Shown here one piece after another: positions 10,894 to 21,030 of a stretch of DNA of 64,000 nucleotides. The notes under the pieces are model-generated. The model did not search any database and had not been told where the DNA came from. It saw only the letters and a program-made list of their open reading frames with translations. The first letter of the stretch is position 1; each line of letters starts with the position of its first letter. Made by a program: the position numbers and the translations under genes. The stretch is from Selaginella moellendorffii (Eukaryota; Streptophyta; Lycopodiopsida; Selaginellales; Selaginellaceae): assembly GCF_000143415.4 (NCBI RefSeq), contig NW_003314284.1:1406984-1470983 (forward strand). Reading direction: 5' to 3'.

Positions 10894-11830
10894 TTAAAAA
10901 AATATGGGATAATTTCCTGCTTCCAACTCAGCTATTGGCACCACACCCATGGAAAGTTGATGACCAGCTAGCTCTTGAGGTCCATCCCCGATCTGAATTG
11001 GCTGAGTTGGTGATGACTTGAGCATACTATGATCCTTGCATGCTGCCACTTCCTTGCTTTTTAACCTTGAAGCCTTCTCGACTTTCAGCATATAAGAAAA
11101 GTAATAATCAAATGCACTGATATCAGACAAGGTGATCATCTGAGATTGGTGACTATCATCTTCTATAGACCGGCACTCATGGCCCATCACCCTCTATACC
11201 AACATATCAACTTCAGCCCTTGTCATGTCCCATTTGATTTGCATGCTCCATTTGTATCGACCTTGAGACCAAAAACATTTTTAAGCTGAACCAGTGGCTG
11301 GACATTGTGCTTTTTCAAACCAGTGGAGAACATCCCCACTCCTACCCTCAAATTTCGGAATGTTTTTTAATTCTTATATCACTTTAAGAATCTATTACCA
11401 TACCTCTCTTACCACATCATAGTCTTACAAAGCATGTTGCACTGTCTTTAGTTTGCCACACTCCTTGCATCTTTGGCATGCTTCCTCTTAGAACCATTGT
11501 CCCACTACTAACCTGTTGTTCACCACCAACTAAGAGATGGCCTTGACTTTTTCTTATATCAGTAATTTTTAGAAAGCAAGTGTGTTATCCACCACCTGAT
11601 TCACCTCAACTCCTTGCTTGATCCACTTCCTCCATAGCTTAGGGATCTTCCTACTAATCTCTTCCTTGCTAGTCATGAGATCATCTCGCACTTTCTTGAT
11701 TTCAAACGAGAAGAAGCTCTTTGTGCCATACAAGATTTTAATCTAAATCTTTAATGAGTTGTTGTCTACACTAATTGAGGATATTGTCCCCCTCAAGTGT
11801 GGCCTTCAATTGAACCACTACTAATTGCTT
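10894..11830 (-). mobile_element. Degenerate LINE ORF2 C-terminal region, copy B
   Basis: Read on the minus strand, 11750-11400 gives a continuous protein-like track with a few stops: SFFS, IKKVRDDLMTSKEEISRKIP, KLWRKWIKQGVEVNQ, EKVKAIS, NNRLVVGQWF, then CQRCKECGKLKTVQHAL and VVREVW. This is the zinc-binding end (zf-RVT type, C-x2-C...H...VW) that follows the reverse transcriptase of plant non-LTR elements. The catalytic part is absent upstream. Downstream, 11190-10894 is open for 98 codons (HECRSIEDDSHQSQMITLSD) without a recognised domain. Stops and at least one frameshift make it non-functional. Confidence 0.6.
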
Positions 11831-13046
11831 TAGGACTTGCCGTACTACTTGAATTCTGCTCTTAACTTTGTTATCCATCACTATTGGCATGGCTTGTTTG
11901 TCCCTTGTTGACAACAATATATCACCTCTCACAACTTGAAAGGGACGACCAACATTCTAATATTTAAGTTCAAGTCCAAACCCACTAGAGCATAATGATG
12001 GTTTAGAATATAAGGACATTCAATCTTTGGTGGTTATGGACTCTTAATAAGGAGGTTGGCTTGGGCACACTATCACCCCAAAGTCGTGATTTTTGGTTAG
12101 TGTGTTTGGTATGAAAGTTCGGTATATCTAACTTGAATATTCTAGTGTAAGTGGCATTGAATGCATGGTGAATGGGATGGGGATATTAATTTTTAGTTGT
12201 TATAGACCCTTGGCCGGAAGGGTTAGCTTGGGTGCACTTCCAAGTGTGAAGGATGCCTTTGAGGTCATGATTAACAACTCAAAAGTCGGGTAGATTTAGT
12301 ATATTTTAGTAAATATGTTGAGATGTCTATATGGGAAAAGTATATAATCTAGGTTTCTAGTTCAAAGTGGTAATTTGAACAAATAATATACTATGACTTG
12401 GTCAAAGAGATTAAGTGGGAAAGACACCTAAGTGAATGATTTATAACAATATAATGGTATTGTGGGTCTAATAAAGTAGTCTCTAAAGATGGATATATGG
12501 GAAGATTGCAAAATTGGGCTATAAATAATGTCTATAGCATAAAATATTAATGAGACTTATTAGGGGTGAATACATTTGGGGCTTAGTAAAATAAAGCCTT
12601 TGTTATAGAACAAAAATGAATACCCCAAGGATAAAGGTAGCAATCTTATAATGCCTAATGCAATAATTAAAGGATAAAAGCAAAAGATTAGTGGCCAAAA
12701 ATGAATTTTAGTAATTGTATGAGGGAATTCAAAATGATAAGGTAGGTGATAAACCATTATGTGATGGATGTTAATAGATACTAAATTTCTAAGGATAAGA
12801 TTCTTAAGTGCTCTAATTTGAAAAAAGGTGAAAGCTTCAACAAATGAAGCAATAATGAACCAAATGATAGAGCTATGGACAACATGAAATGAAAGAGAGG
12901 GCGATGGTGTTCTCCAATAAAGAACTCTTTAGGATGGGGAAGTAGAGTTTGCACCATATATGCAATAGAAAGTGTTAAAAACACCTAGGAAATTGACATG
13001 AAAAGTCTATATTAAGATTCTAAAGTGCGATGGTTATAATTGCAGC
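11831..13046. other. AT-rich non-coding; diverged local duplication
   Basis: Two related blocks near 12034-12075 and 12195-12245 (GGTTATGGACTCTT...GGCTTGGGCACACT against GTTATAGACCCTT...GCTTGGGTGCACTT) suggest an old tandem duplication with a period of about 165 bp. No gene was recognised. Confidence 0.4.
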
Positions 13047-13315
13047 GTGCTACCACTTGAGTGTGGTGAAGATCTCTTGAGACTACTTCCAGTTGATGAT
13101 TCAAGACTATGGAATCAAACCCATGGGAGAACACTACTATAGATTGTTGATGCGTTTATAAGGGCCGAAGAGCTAGACAAGGCTAAGGAGCTCATCCATT
13201 CCAAGAGTGTTGCTTGGGTCTTGCTGTTGGCTGCTTGCTAGCAAATCCACAAGGATCTCGAGCGTGGAGCTCAAGTTACTCAGAGACTCTTGGCGTTACA
13301 GTCAAATTTCTATGT
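13047..13315 (+). pseudogene. PPR-protein C-terminal pseudogene
   Basis: With frame changes and two stops the segment reads DYFQLMIQDYGIKPMGEHYY, then RAEELDKAKELIHSK, VAWVLLLAAC and IHKDLERGAQVTQRLLALQS. This is the standard end of a lycophyte or angiosperm PLS-class PPR protein: last PPR motif, then the E-type GRAxxLxxAxxLI and W.LL.AC.IH.D phrases. Only this end is present. It is not derived from the intact PPR gene at 18.8 kb, which ends before this region of the protein. Confidence 0.75.
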
Positions 13316-13413
13316 ACTGTTTGGCTAGAATTATGGAAGTGTATTAACTTGATTTATAAAGATTTGTTACTATTAAGTTAGGGCTCATATTCTTTCTATC
13401 TTTCTTCATAGCT

Positions 13414-14012
13414 ATGAAGAGGCCGTGGGAATATGGGGAGTGGAGTTTTGCGATGCTTGACATCACCACCAAAGAGAAGAACAAAAAGGTGAAGTTGTTA
13501 AATGATTCTTTGCTGCTGCCACCAAATTTAGAGAAGAAACCCATGCTTGTGTTGAACATGAATGAGACACTAATCCATGCCCATAAGGCCACAATATCCC
13601 TCAAGTTTTTCAATGGGAAAATTATTCCATTATAGCACTACCTTGTGGCAAAGAGGCTGGGTGTGGATGACTTTTTAAAAGAGATGAGTAAAATATACAA
13701 GATTATGGGTTTTACTCGAGTAATAAAGCCATATGCAAATAAGATTTTGGACAAGCTCAACCCAACTAAGAATCTCTTTGCTATCATCTCTATAAAGATT
13801 TGTGCTTGACCAAGGAAGTTGAAGGGAAAAAGGTTATGAAAGATCTCTCAAGATTAAAGTGGGACCTTAAACATATAGTGATTGTGATGATAAGCCAAAG
13901 TCCTTTTGCTTGCAACCCAACAATGGAATTGTCATTCGTGCATTTAAAAACAAGAAAGGGCATAAGTATTATGAATTGAAGACAATAAACAATTTACTTA
14001 AGAAAATTGCAA
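13414..14012 (+). pseudogene. FCP1/SCP-type HAD phosphatase pseudogene
   Basis: The first 74 codons are open and include KKPMLVLNMNETLIHAHKA, which aligns with the DxDxT catalytic motif of FCP1-like CTD phosphatases; both Asp have become Asn. After a stop come YLVAKRLGVDDFLKEMSKIY and IKPYANKILDKLNPTKNLFA. Beyond small frameshifts there are HLYKDLCLTKEVEG, MKDLSRLKWDL, a DDKPKSF-type second acidic motif, NNGIVIRAFKNKKGHKYYEL and TINNLLKKIA. The order matches the whole HAD domain. No introns are visible, so a retrocopy is possible. Loss of both catalytic Asp and the indels show it is dead. Confidence 0.82.
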
Positions 14013-15040
14013 TCCTTTTTTCGCTTCTATAATTTGGTTTTTGCTCTTTTTCTTGACTCAACTTCATAGTTGGCATCTAGGCAGTGGTGAGAAGCACTCC
14101 TAGTAGCACCTTATTTAGATCCAAGGTTTAGAAGATTTGGAGCTCACACTCTAAAATTAAGGTTCTTATACGGCAATTCTTGGCAGTTAGGAGGGTGGAT
14201 TCCCCTACTTTAGGGCTAGAGTTCCCTTGGCAACTAGAGCTCCCTTGGCAGCTAGGGCTTCTAGGGCTGGCAATGGTGGATTGTTATAGTTTTAGGAGGC
14301 TTTTAAGTTATTTCGATGATGGATGGATAGTTGCGAAGACTCTAAAAATGGAGCTCTTTGCCAAGATTTATGCAATTTTGTTTATCTTGTGATGGAGACA
14401 ATAACAATCAAGGATTGGTGGAGCTAAATGTTACTATAAGGGTGATTTAGAGGTTGGGACTTGAATTTTTTTTTTACTTTTTGGAGTTTTTTTGGAAGAT
14501 TATATATAGTGTTTCACTTTGAGGATGATTAAGAAAGGAGGATTTTTGGATCTGGTGGTAAGGATTGCTATCATGATTGAGGCTAGTGGCCAACAAAGGT
14601 GATTCGATGTTATATATATAATAGATCCATATATTTCTTTTTAAATGATAAATCTATAAGAGCACTTGTTTTAGTAGAGGTTTATATAAATTCTTTAATC
14701 CCTATGGCAAGAGTAAGACTCTTTTGAAGATGGGCTAGTGCATTTATTTTATGTAGGAGGTAGGGTAGCACACTTTGACCATAAGTTGGAAGAAATTCAC
14801 ACATTACAAATGATCTACAAGCTAGAGTTATATTGTGATTGGACATTGTTTTCACACTAGAGGCATGTTGGTGGTGGAGTGCTCTATAGTGGGTTTTATG
14901 TGTTATGAAGCATAGCAGTTAGCCCTAAGTTTTGTGGTAGAGACACCTAGGAAGGGCAGACTGCTTAAGAGTGGCACTAATTTCACCTTGTGAGAGTGCA
15001 CTTTTGATATTGTTTTAGTCCCTATGGGACATGGGGTAAT
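14013..15040. other. AT-rich non-coding
   Basis: A Leu-rich short ORF at 14180-14392 comes from a small tandem duplication of a TTGGCAACTAGAGCTCCC-like unit and is not convincing as a gene. Nothing else was recognised. Confidence 0.4.
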
Positions 15041-15044
15041 GTAT

Positions 15045-15284
15045 ACATATATTTCAATAAAGCAATTAATAAAGGATACAAGAGAGATTGACATATGGTA
15101 AGTATCATGAAACGAGCATAAAGCAATCAATAAATGAGTCTCTAAAAAGGGACATAAGAGGGACTGACATATGGCAAAGGACCGACATATGGTAGTTGTC
15201 TTGACACAAGCACAAAACAATCAATAAGCGAGTCTCTAGAAAAGGACACAAAATGAACTAATGGCAAGTGTCATAACACAAGGA
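15045..15284. repeat. Tandem array of about 80-bp units next to the TRIM
   Basis: Three diverged units share CAATCAATAAATGAGTCTCT, AGGGACATAAGAGGGACTGA, CATATGGCAAGTGTC and ATGACACAAGCA-type blocks, starting near 15050, 15118 and 15205. The same block, inverted, is found near 49985-50070 in the GA-core repeat family, so the array is derived from that family. Confidence 0.6.
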
Positions 15285-15287
15285 AAT

Positions 15288-15882
15288 TGTAAGCAACAAA
15301 AAAAAAAAAACTTGAGAGATGATCCATTGGGGTTCAAATATAGAGGGAAAAGGCCCATAAACAAAAGTGCACCCCTTTTTCCAAACAATTAAGGGTTTTG
15401 GGATATTTGGGGTTAAACGTCATTGGGTTTGAATAATACTAGGTTAGGTGACCTCCTGGGAAGTCCAAACTCAAGAGCTTACATTTGGTATCAAAGGGGT
15501 CTCAAGTTCGACTCTGTTGGATAGCTAGGGGATTACACCATATGTTGATTGACATCTGGCTGGTCCAGTTTTCTTCTGCGGGGCTCGACCCAAGGGGTAA
15601 GGTTTCAAGAGAGCAGGGCTCTTAGGAGAGTTGCGGCTCTCAACTTCCATTCACAAGGGCATGAACTTGTAAGGAAGTGTGGTGGATTGTAAGCAACCAA
15701 AAAGAATAACTTGAGAAACGATTCATTAGGGTTCAAATATAAAGGGAAAGGGCCTATGAACAAAAGTGCACCTTTTTTTCCAATCGGTTAAGGGTCTTGG
15801 GATATTTGGGGTTAAGCGTCTTTGGGTTTGAATAGTACTGGGCTGGGTGACCTCCTGGAAAGTCCAAACTCAGGAGCTTACA
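15288..15882 (+). mobile_element. TRIM (terminal-repeat retrotransposon in miniature)
   Basis: Two direct repeats of 196 and 195 bp (15288-15483 and 15688-15882) begin TGTAAGC and end GCTTACA, the TG...CA termini of LTRs. The 204-bp interior codes for nothing. It opens with TGGTATCAAAG at 15486-15496, a near match to the initiator tRNA-Met primer-binding site, and ends with a purine-rich tract (AAGGAAGTGTGGTGGAT) directly before the second LTR. The flanking 5 bases are GAAAT and GAAGT, compatible with a target duplication carrying one change. Size and layout are those of TRIM elements, which need another element's enzymes to move. Confidence 0.82.
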
Positions 15883-16119
15883 GAAGTGTTGGGACTGAGT
15901 CCAAAAAGGAGTTTGTAATGGGAGATCACCTAACCTAAAACTGCTCAAATCCAAACTAATCAAACCCAAGGATACTTAACCCCTTGGGACTGAGTCCAAA
16001 AAAGAGTTTGTTAGGCTCGACCCGAGGGGTAGGTTTTCAAGAGAGCAGGGCTCTCGGGAAAGTTGCGGCTCTTAGCTTCCGTTCATGAGGGCATAAACTT
16101 GTAGGGAAGCATGGTGGAT

Positions 16120-16314
16120 TGTAAACAACCAAAGAGAACGACTTGAAAAACAATCTGTTGGGGTTCAAATATAAAGGGAAAGGGCCTATGAACAAGAGTG
16201 CACCCCTTTTTTCAATCGGTTAAGGGTTTTGAGATATTTGGGGTTAAGTGCCCTTGGGTTTGAATAGTACTGGGCTAAGTAACCTCCCGGAAAGTCCAAA
16301 CTCAGGAGCTTACA
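16120..16314 (+). repeat. Third TRIM LTR with partial internal domain
   Basis: A 195-bp copy of the same LTR (TGTAAAC...GCTTACA) is preceded at about 16014-16119 by the second half of the TRIM internal domain, including GGCTCGACCCGAGGGGTAGG and the purine tract. The gap 15883-16013 holds an inverted LTR fragment (CCAAACT, ATCAAACCCAAGG, TTAACCCC). The locus is thus a nested or tandem TRIM cluster. Confidence 0.75.
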
Positions 16315-16329
16315 AAAAAGAGTCCAAAA

Positions 16330-16855
16330 AAGAGTTTGTTATGGGAGATCACCTAGCCTAAAATTATTCAAATCCAAACTATTCAAACCTAAAGGCATTT
16401 AACTTCAAATATTTTTAAAATCTTTAACTGACTGGGAAAGGGGGTGTAATCTTGTTTCTGAGCATTTTCCCTCTATATTTTAACTTTACAGATCATGTAT
16501 CAAACAATTTTTGAGTCACTTTTATGCAAGTTCACACCCTCGTGAACGAAAAGTAAAAGCCACAACTCTCCCAAAAGCTTCACTTTCTTGACACCTTACC
16601 CTTTAGGTTGAGCCTAGCTAGAGCAAACTAGACCTACCAAATGTCAATTAATATGTGGTATGATTCCCTTAACCTTTACCTTTTTCATACCAAATATAAA
16701 CTCCTAAATTTAAACTTCCTTAGCACTATTATTTAAACCCATAAGCATCAAACCATTAATTGATTAGAAAAGGGGCATTTTAGTTTATAAGCTTGTTCCT
16801 TCTATATTTGAACCCATATTAATCATTTTTAAGTTGTTCTTTTTGGTTGCTTACA
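16330..16855 (-). mobile_element. Older inverted TRIM copy
   Basis: Read on the minus strand this repeats the TRIM order: LTR from 16855 (TGTAAGCAACC start) to about 16693, a degenerate primer site (the complement of TTTTTCATACCA at 16682-16693), an internal domain with a CTCGTGAACG block near 16540, and a second LTR down to about 16330. It is clearly more diverged than the plus-strand copy, so the cluster has seen at least two rounds of insertion. Confidence 0.65.
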
Positions 16856-18771
16856 CAAATTCAAGATTGGACCCGAGTTCAAGTCCTACAGGTAAATTTT
16901 GATACGCACAATCACATTTGCAATAGCGTAAAATCTCTTCAGAAGACAAGGGTGGGGAGCTCAAGTGCATTAGGACAAACTTGGGGCCAAGATAGCAACC
17001 CCTAGGTCATTAGACACAATTGCTAAGCCTATGGAGGGTAATTAGGCTTTAAGTGATATGGGAAGTGCACAACAAGAGGAGGTTCGAGAATAAAGAGCCA
17101 TTAATATTATAAATAATGGTGTAGTGGTGGTGACGAACACTAGGAGCAATTTATCCTTGATATAGGCTGCTAAAAGACAACAATAAGACCCAACACTTTG
17201 CAACTTGGCTCAAACACTAGCTTCTATATCATGGTATGAATAGTGAGACTTTGGAAGTGGAATCTCCTACCAAAGATTGCAGTAGTGGCACGGATGGGAA
17301 ATATGGTGGTGACAACACAAACAAAGAAACAACCCCACCACTACAGCCTCTAGTGCTCATGCTGGGGTGATGGAAAGGTAGGTCACCTCACTTGGCTTTA
17401 GGTTTCTCATTTGTATACACTATAGCCTACAATAGATGTGTTTTCTTCAAACTACTTGGCAAATATTCTAGTGATTGCATATTATTCATCACTAAGCTCT
17501 TTAAATTTCTTCAATATATAGTACTAATATATGAAAACCACAAGCCTAGAGAGGTCACTTAATTGTACAAGCTAGGTGTGTGCACTCAATAGAGTTGCTT
17601 TTATAGTAGTTGAGAGTATATATAATGCATCATTCTTGTTATAAAGCTTGGAATGCCTACCATATTGATTATAGGATGAGATTTGCTTTGGGGAATATAT
17701 AAAATAAAAAATGTCACTAAAGGCTCTTTTAGTAAATAATTGCCATTATTTTTTGTAATATCAAAACTTTTTAGAGGCATATCTGTAATTTTAATTCTTT
17801 GAGAGGTATTTTTTGTCTGAGGGTAATGAATATCCCAAGAATATCTAAGTATATTCAGGGATATTTCTCAATCTCAAACCTATGATTTTTAATTCTTAAA
17901 CATTCTCAGATGAGTGTTTAAATTTTAAGACAAGTAATTTAGGTGCTTACATTCTTGAGGATGATAAGCAAACCTATATGGATACCCAGAATACCTGGAT
18001 ATTATGGTATATTCTATCATCTCATTTAGATGAATAAATTAAATTTATAAACTTTTTTAAACAATGTTGATATGGAATTAGATTAATCTTGTTTTTATAA
18101 ATTATAAAATTATTTTTAACACTAAACAAATTTGATAAAAGAAAAACTTTTTCATGGATGAGAGGACTTGGCAGCCCAGGATTGAGCAACAATGCAGTCA
18201 TGAGCTCCGTCTCTTTCGGGTGTGGATCAATATTGTCACTTGCTACCAATGGTGGAAATTCATGGCAGTATACACATGAAGAGAACTTTGAGTGAAGTGA
18301 ACTCATTGGAGCTTGGATCAATAGCCTTGTACAGCTTTAGCAGGCATTAAGCTCGCAAGAGGCTTATGGTTCCATCATTCACTAGGTTAGTCCTTTTTGT
18401 GCTTCGATTGAGCTAGCTTGCCCTGCCGGCCGATCTTTCCATGGTATGGCGCGAGTCATTTTTGGGTCCATGCTGAGCTAACTGTCTTAGGATCTCTGCC
18501 AGGTTTTACTTTTTCCTAGTTTTGCTAGCTGATAGTGCTTTGGCTAGATGGCTACGACTTTTTTCTGAGTAATGCAGGAGTGTCCATTACTTTTGTGGTT
18601 GTGGACAGTGTTAAAAAAATCTCACGATTGCTCCGCTAAAATTCTTGACCGTCAGAATCGACACCATAACATTAAAAACCGCCATGGAAAACCTTGTTCT
18701 GAAAATAGCGATAAACAGCCGCTCTTGGGCATACTTAGCCCTGGGCTTGAATCCCTGCTTGCACGTCCACT
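16856..18771. other. Non-coding with no recognised element
   Basis: No gene is supported. A B-box-like GAGTTCAAGTCCT at about 16872 is isolated. The ORF at 18022-18321 (minus) does not resemble a known protein. The last 180 bases are the 3' continuation of the PPR gene, where a shifted frame still reads EWTC and then loses similarity. Confidence 0.4.
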
Positions 18772-20391
18772 CTAGGGGACGAAGGGCATGTTCTTGACGA
18801 GATCCTCGGCATCCTCGACGTGCCCAGCGCGCGCCAGGAGATCCACCACGCAGCAGTAGTGTTGGCTCTTGGGATCCAGGCTGAAATCGACCACCATCGA
18901 CGCGAAATAGCCCAATCCCCTGCACAAATCCCCCAAATGCGCGCATCCCGTGAGCGCGCTCACGAACGATCCCCCGTCCTGAAGATCGAATGCTTTCATC
19001 TCGTGGAATAGCTCTAGGGCTTGCAGCGCGGCGCCGGCCCGGGCGTAGCCGTCGAGCATCGCGTTCCACGCCACGAGGTTGTGCCCGTCGCCCATGCCCT
19101 GAAAGATCCTGTGAGCATCTTCCATATGGCCATTCTGGGCAAGTACTGAGAGCATCGCAGTCTGCGTCACGGGGTCCTGCTCGGGCATGGAATCAAACAC
19201 GCGCCTGGCGGACGCGGGCTGGCCGTTGATGGCGTAGGCAGAGATCATGACCGTCCACGAGACGACGTCGCGGTCGGGCATCACCAAGAAGAAGGCCTCC
19301 GCCTCGCCTAGGTAATTGTTCCGGGCATATGCCAAAAGCATCGAGTTCCACGCGACTAGATCCTTCTCTTGCATGGAATCAAACGCCACCTTGGCCTCCT
19401 CAATTGCGCCGGAGATCGCAAAGCCACGGAGGATGGCGGTGCACGAGACGCGATCCCAGCGTGCCATCGAACTAAAGAGCCGCTTGGCATGATCAAGCTG
19501 CCCTCTCTCGGCATATGCCGCAATAAGTGCATTCCATGATACTATGTCTCTCTCCGGCATAGAATCAAAGATTCCCTGTGCTTGGTCAAGATTCCCAACG
19601 TTTGTGCAAGCCAGGAGCATCGTCGTCCAAGAGATCAAATTTCGCTCGCGCATGGAATCAAAGACGTGACGAGCTTGTTCTACATGCCCTGTATGGGTAT
19701 ATGCGGCAAGCATCGCGGTCCAAGATACCACGTCTTGCTCTGGCATTTGGTCAAATATAAATTTTGCCTCGTGAGGCTTGAAATTCTCAGAATAGGATAC
19801 GAGCATCACCGTCCAGGACACGAGGTCACGTTCAGGCATCCGATCAAAGATATCCCTAGCCTCGAATAGATAACCAGATTGGGCATATACAATAAGCATG
19901 GCACTCCAGGAGATGATATTATGCTCTGGCATCATATCAAAAGTATTCTTGGCCTCTTTTAACAACTGGTAGTTGGAGTATGCTGTTAACATTGCATTCC
20001 ATGAGACAATGTCACGCTCTTTCATTTGATCGAAAGTTCTCTTTGCCTGCTGCAAATACCCAGATTTGGCATATGCTGCAAGCATTACAGTCCAAGAAAA
20101 CAAGTCGTGTTCAGGCATAGAGTCAAATACTTGTATAGCCTGGGTGATGTAGCCATTTGAAGTGTATGCAATGAGCAACAATCCCCAAGTATAGATACTT
20201 TTTGAGTGTATACTATCAAACACTTTCTTTGAATTTTCCACACTTCCACATTTGCCATACATTTGAATTACTAAGTTGGAAAGATAAGTATCAAATGGAA
20301 GCTTTGTTTCCACTTGGATATGGAGTTCTTTTGCATTTTTCAAATTTTTACAAGACTTAATGAGTTGAATATTTATTTGATTCTTTTCCAT
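18772..20391 (-). CDS. S-type pentatricopeptide repeat (PPR) protein, single exon
   Basis: 539 residues without an intron. After a 45-residue N-terminal part, about 13 tandem 31-residue S-type motifs follow, each of the kind YAKSGYLQQAKRTFDQMKERD / IVSWNAML. Next come one longer L-type motif (ARAGAALQALELFHEMKAFD), and GYFASMVVDFSLDPKSQHYC with ARAGHVEDAEDLVKNMPFVP. PPR proteins of this class bind organellar RNA for editing, splicing or stability, and repetitive SS motifs are typical of lycophytes. The stop falls exactly where related proteins continue into E motifs (W.SLL.AC), and the next bases in another frame still read EWTC, so the C-terminus is probably truncated by an indel. No transit peptide is obvious; an upstream exon is possible. 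Confidence 0.85.
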   Translation of the reverse strand: MEKNQINIQLIKSCKNLKNAKELHIQVETKLPFDTYLSNLVIQMYGKCGSVENSKKVFDSIHSKSIYTWGLLLIAYTSNGYITQAIQVFDSMPEHDLFSWTVMLAAYAKSGYLQQAKRTFDQMKERDIVSWNAMLTAYSNYQLLKEAKNTFDMMPEHNIISWSAMLIVYAQSGYLFEARDIFDRMPERDLVSWTVMLVSYSENFKPHEAKFIFDQMPEQDVVSWTAMLAAYTHTGHVEQARHVFDSMRERNLISWTTMLLACTNVGNLDQAQGIFDSMPERDIVSWNALIAAYAERGQLDHAKRLFSSMARWDRVSCTAILRGFAISGAIEEAKVAFDSMQEKDLVAWNSMLLAYARNNYLGEAEAFFLVMPDRDVVSWTVMISAYAINGQPASARRVFDSMPEQDPVTQTAMLSVLAQNGHMEDAHRIFQGMGDGHNLVAWNAMLDGYARAGAALQALELFHEMKAFDLQDGGSFVSALTGCAHLGDLCRGLGYFASMVVDFSLDPKSQHYCCVVDLLARAGHVEDAEDLVKNMPFVP

Positions 20392-20549
20392 ACATATCAG
20401 TCCAGAACTCTCTAAGCTAACACAATATAGTGACTTGTATAAACTAGATATAGATATTTAAAACCCTTATATGGAATGGTGTGTAGAATAACATATAGTA
20501 GTGAGTAAAGTTAAATTGAAGGACCATTTATGTTCATGTTGGATTAAGG

Positions 20550-21030
20550 TCTATAGTGGTTTATTATGGCCTTGGAGAATGCATAAGGGAGGATGATGAA
20601 GACTAGAGCTTAAGACTTTATCTACATTGTAGATATTGTAAACTTGAGAGAACTCTAAAAGTAGTGTCAAACAGGATAAATTACCATGACTCACACTTAT
20701 ACAGACATAAAGATGGTCCATATTACTAATGTGGAAAATTAGTCTAGTTAATCTTGGTAGGTGCGACAATAATGCATTAGTAGATTTTGGGAAAGGCCCT
20801 ATCAAGTCATACACAACTAATTCAAAGGAACATGAGACTTAAGCTGATTCTAATGACCCAGCATGTAGCATTATTAAGATTCTGAACTTTTGACACTCTT
20901 CACAAAGTCTTGATATATTCAAAAACATCTTAGTGCAACTGAGGGTAATATAATTGATACTGAACTTTCTCCAAAACTTTGTGACATCCTAAGTGGTTGG
21001 ACATGCGACTACCATGGAGAAAGTGTAACT
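20550..21030 (-). mobile_element. Degenerate Ty3/gypsy integrase fragment
   Basis: On the minus strand, with frameshifts, the sequence reads NHLGCHKVLEKVQYQLYYPQ, then DVFEYIKTL, CEECQKF and FELVVYDLIGPFPKST. These are the H-H-C-C zinc-binding module and the start of the integrase core (first catalytic Asp in YDLIGPF). The remainder of the element is not detectable. Confidence 0.65.

Noticed and set aside
15480-15530. Possible tRNA gene from AGTTCGACTCT after the first TRIM LTR
   Set aside because: No cloverleaf could be drawn; the position and TGGTATCAAAG identify it as a primer-binding region.
18611-19069. 152-codon minus-strand frame at the end of the PPR gene
   Set aside because: Mostly an Arg-rich shadow of the PPR frame; only the short EWTC stretch after the PPR stop is meaningful, as a frameshift remnant.
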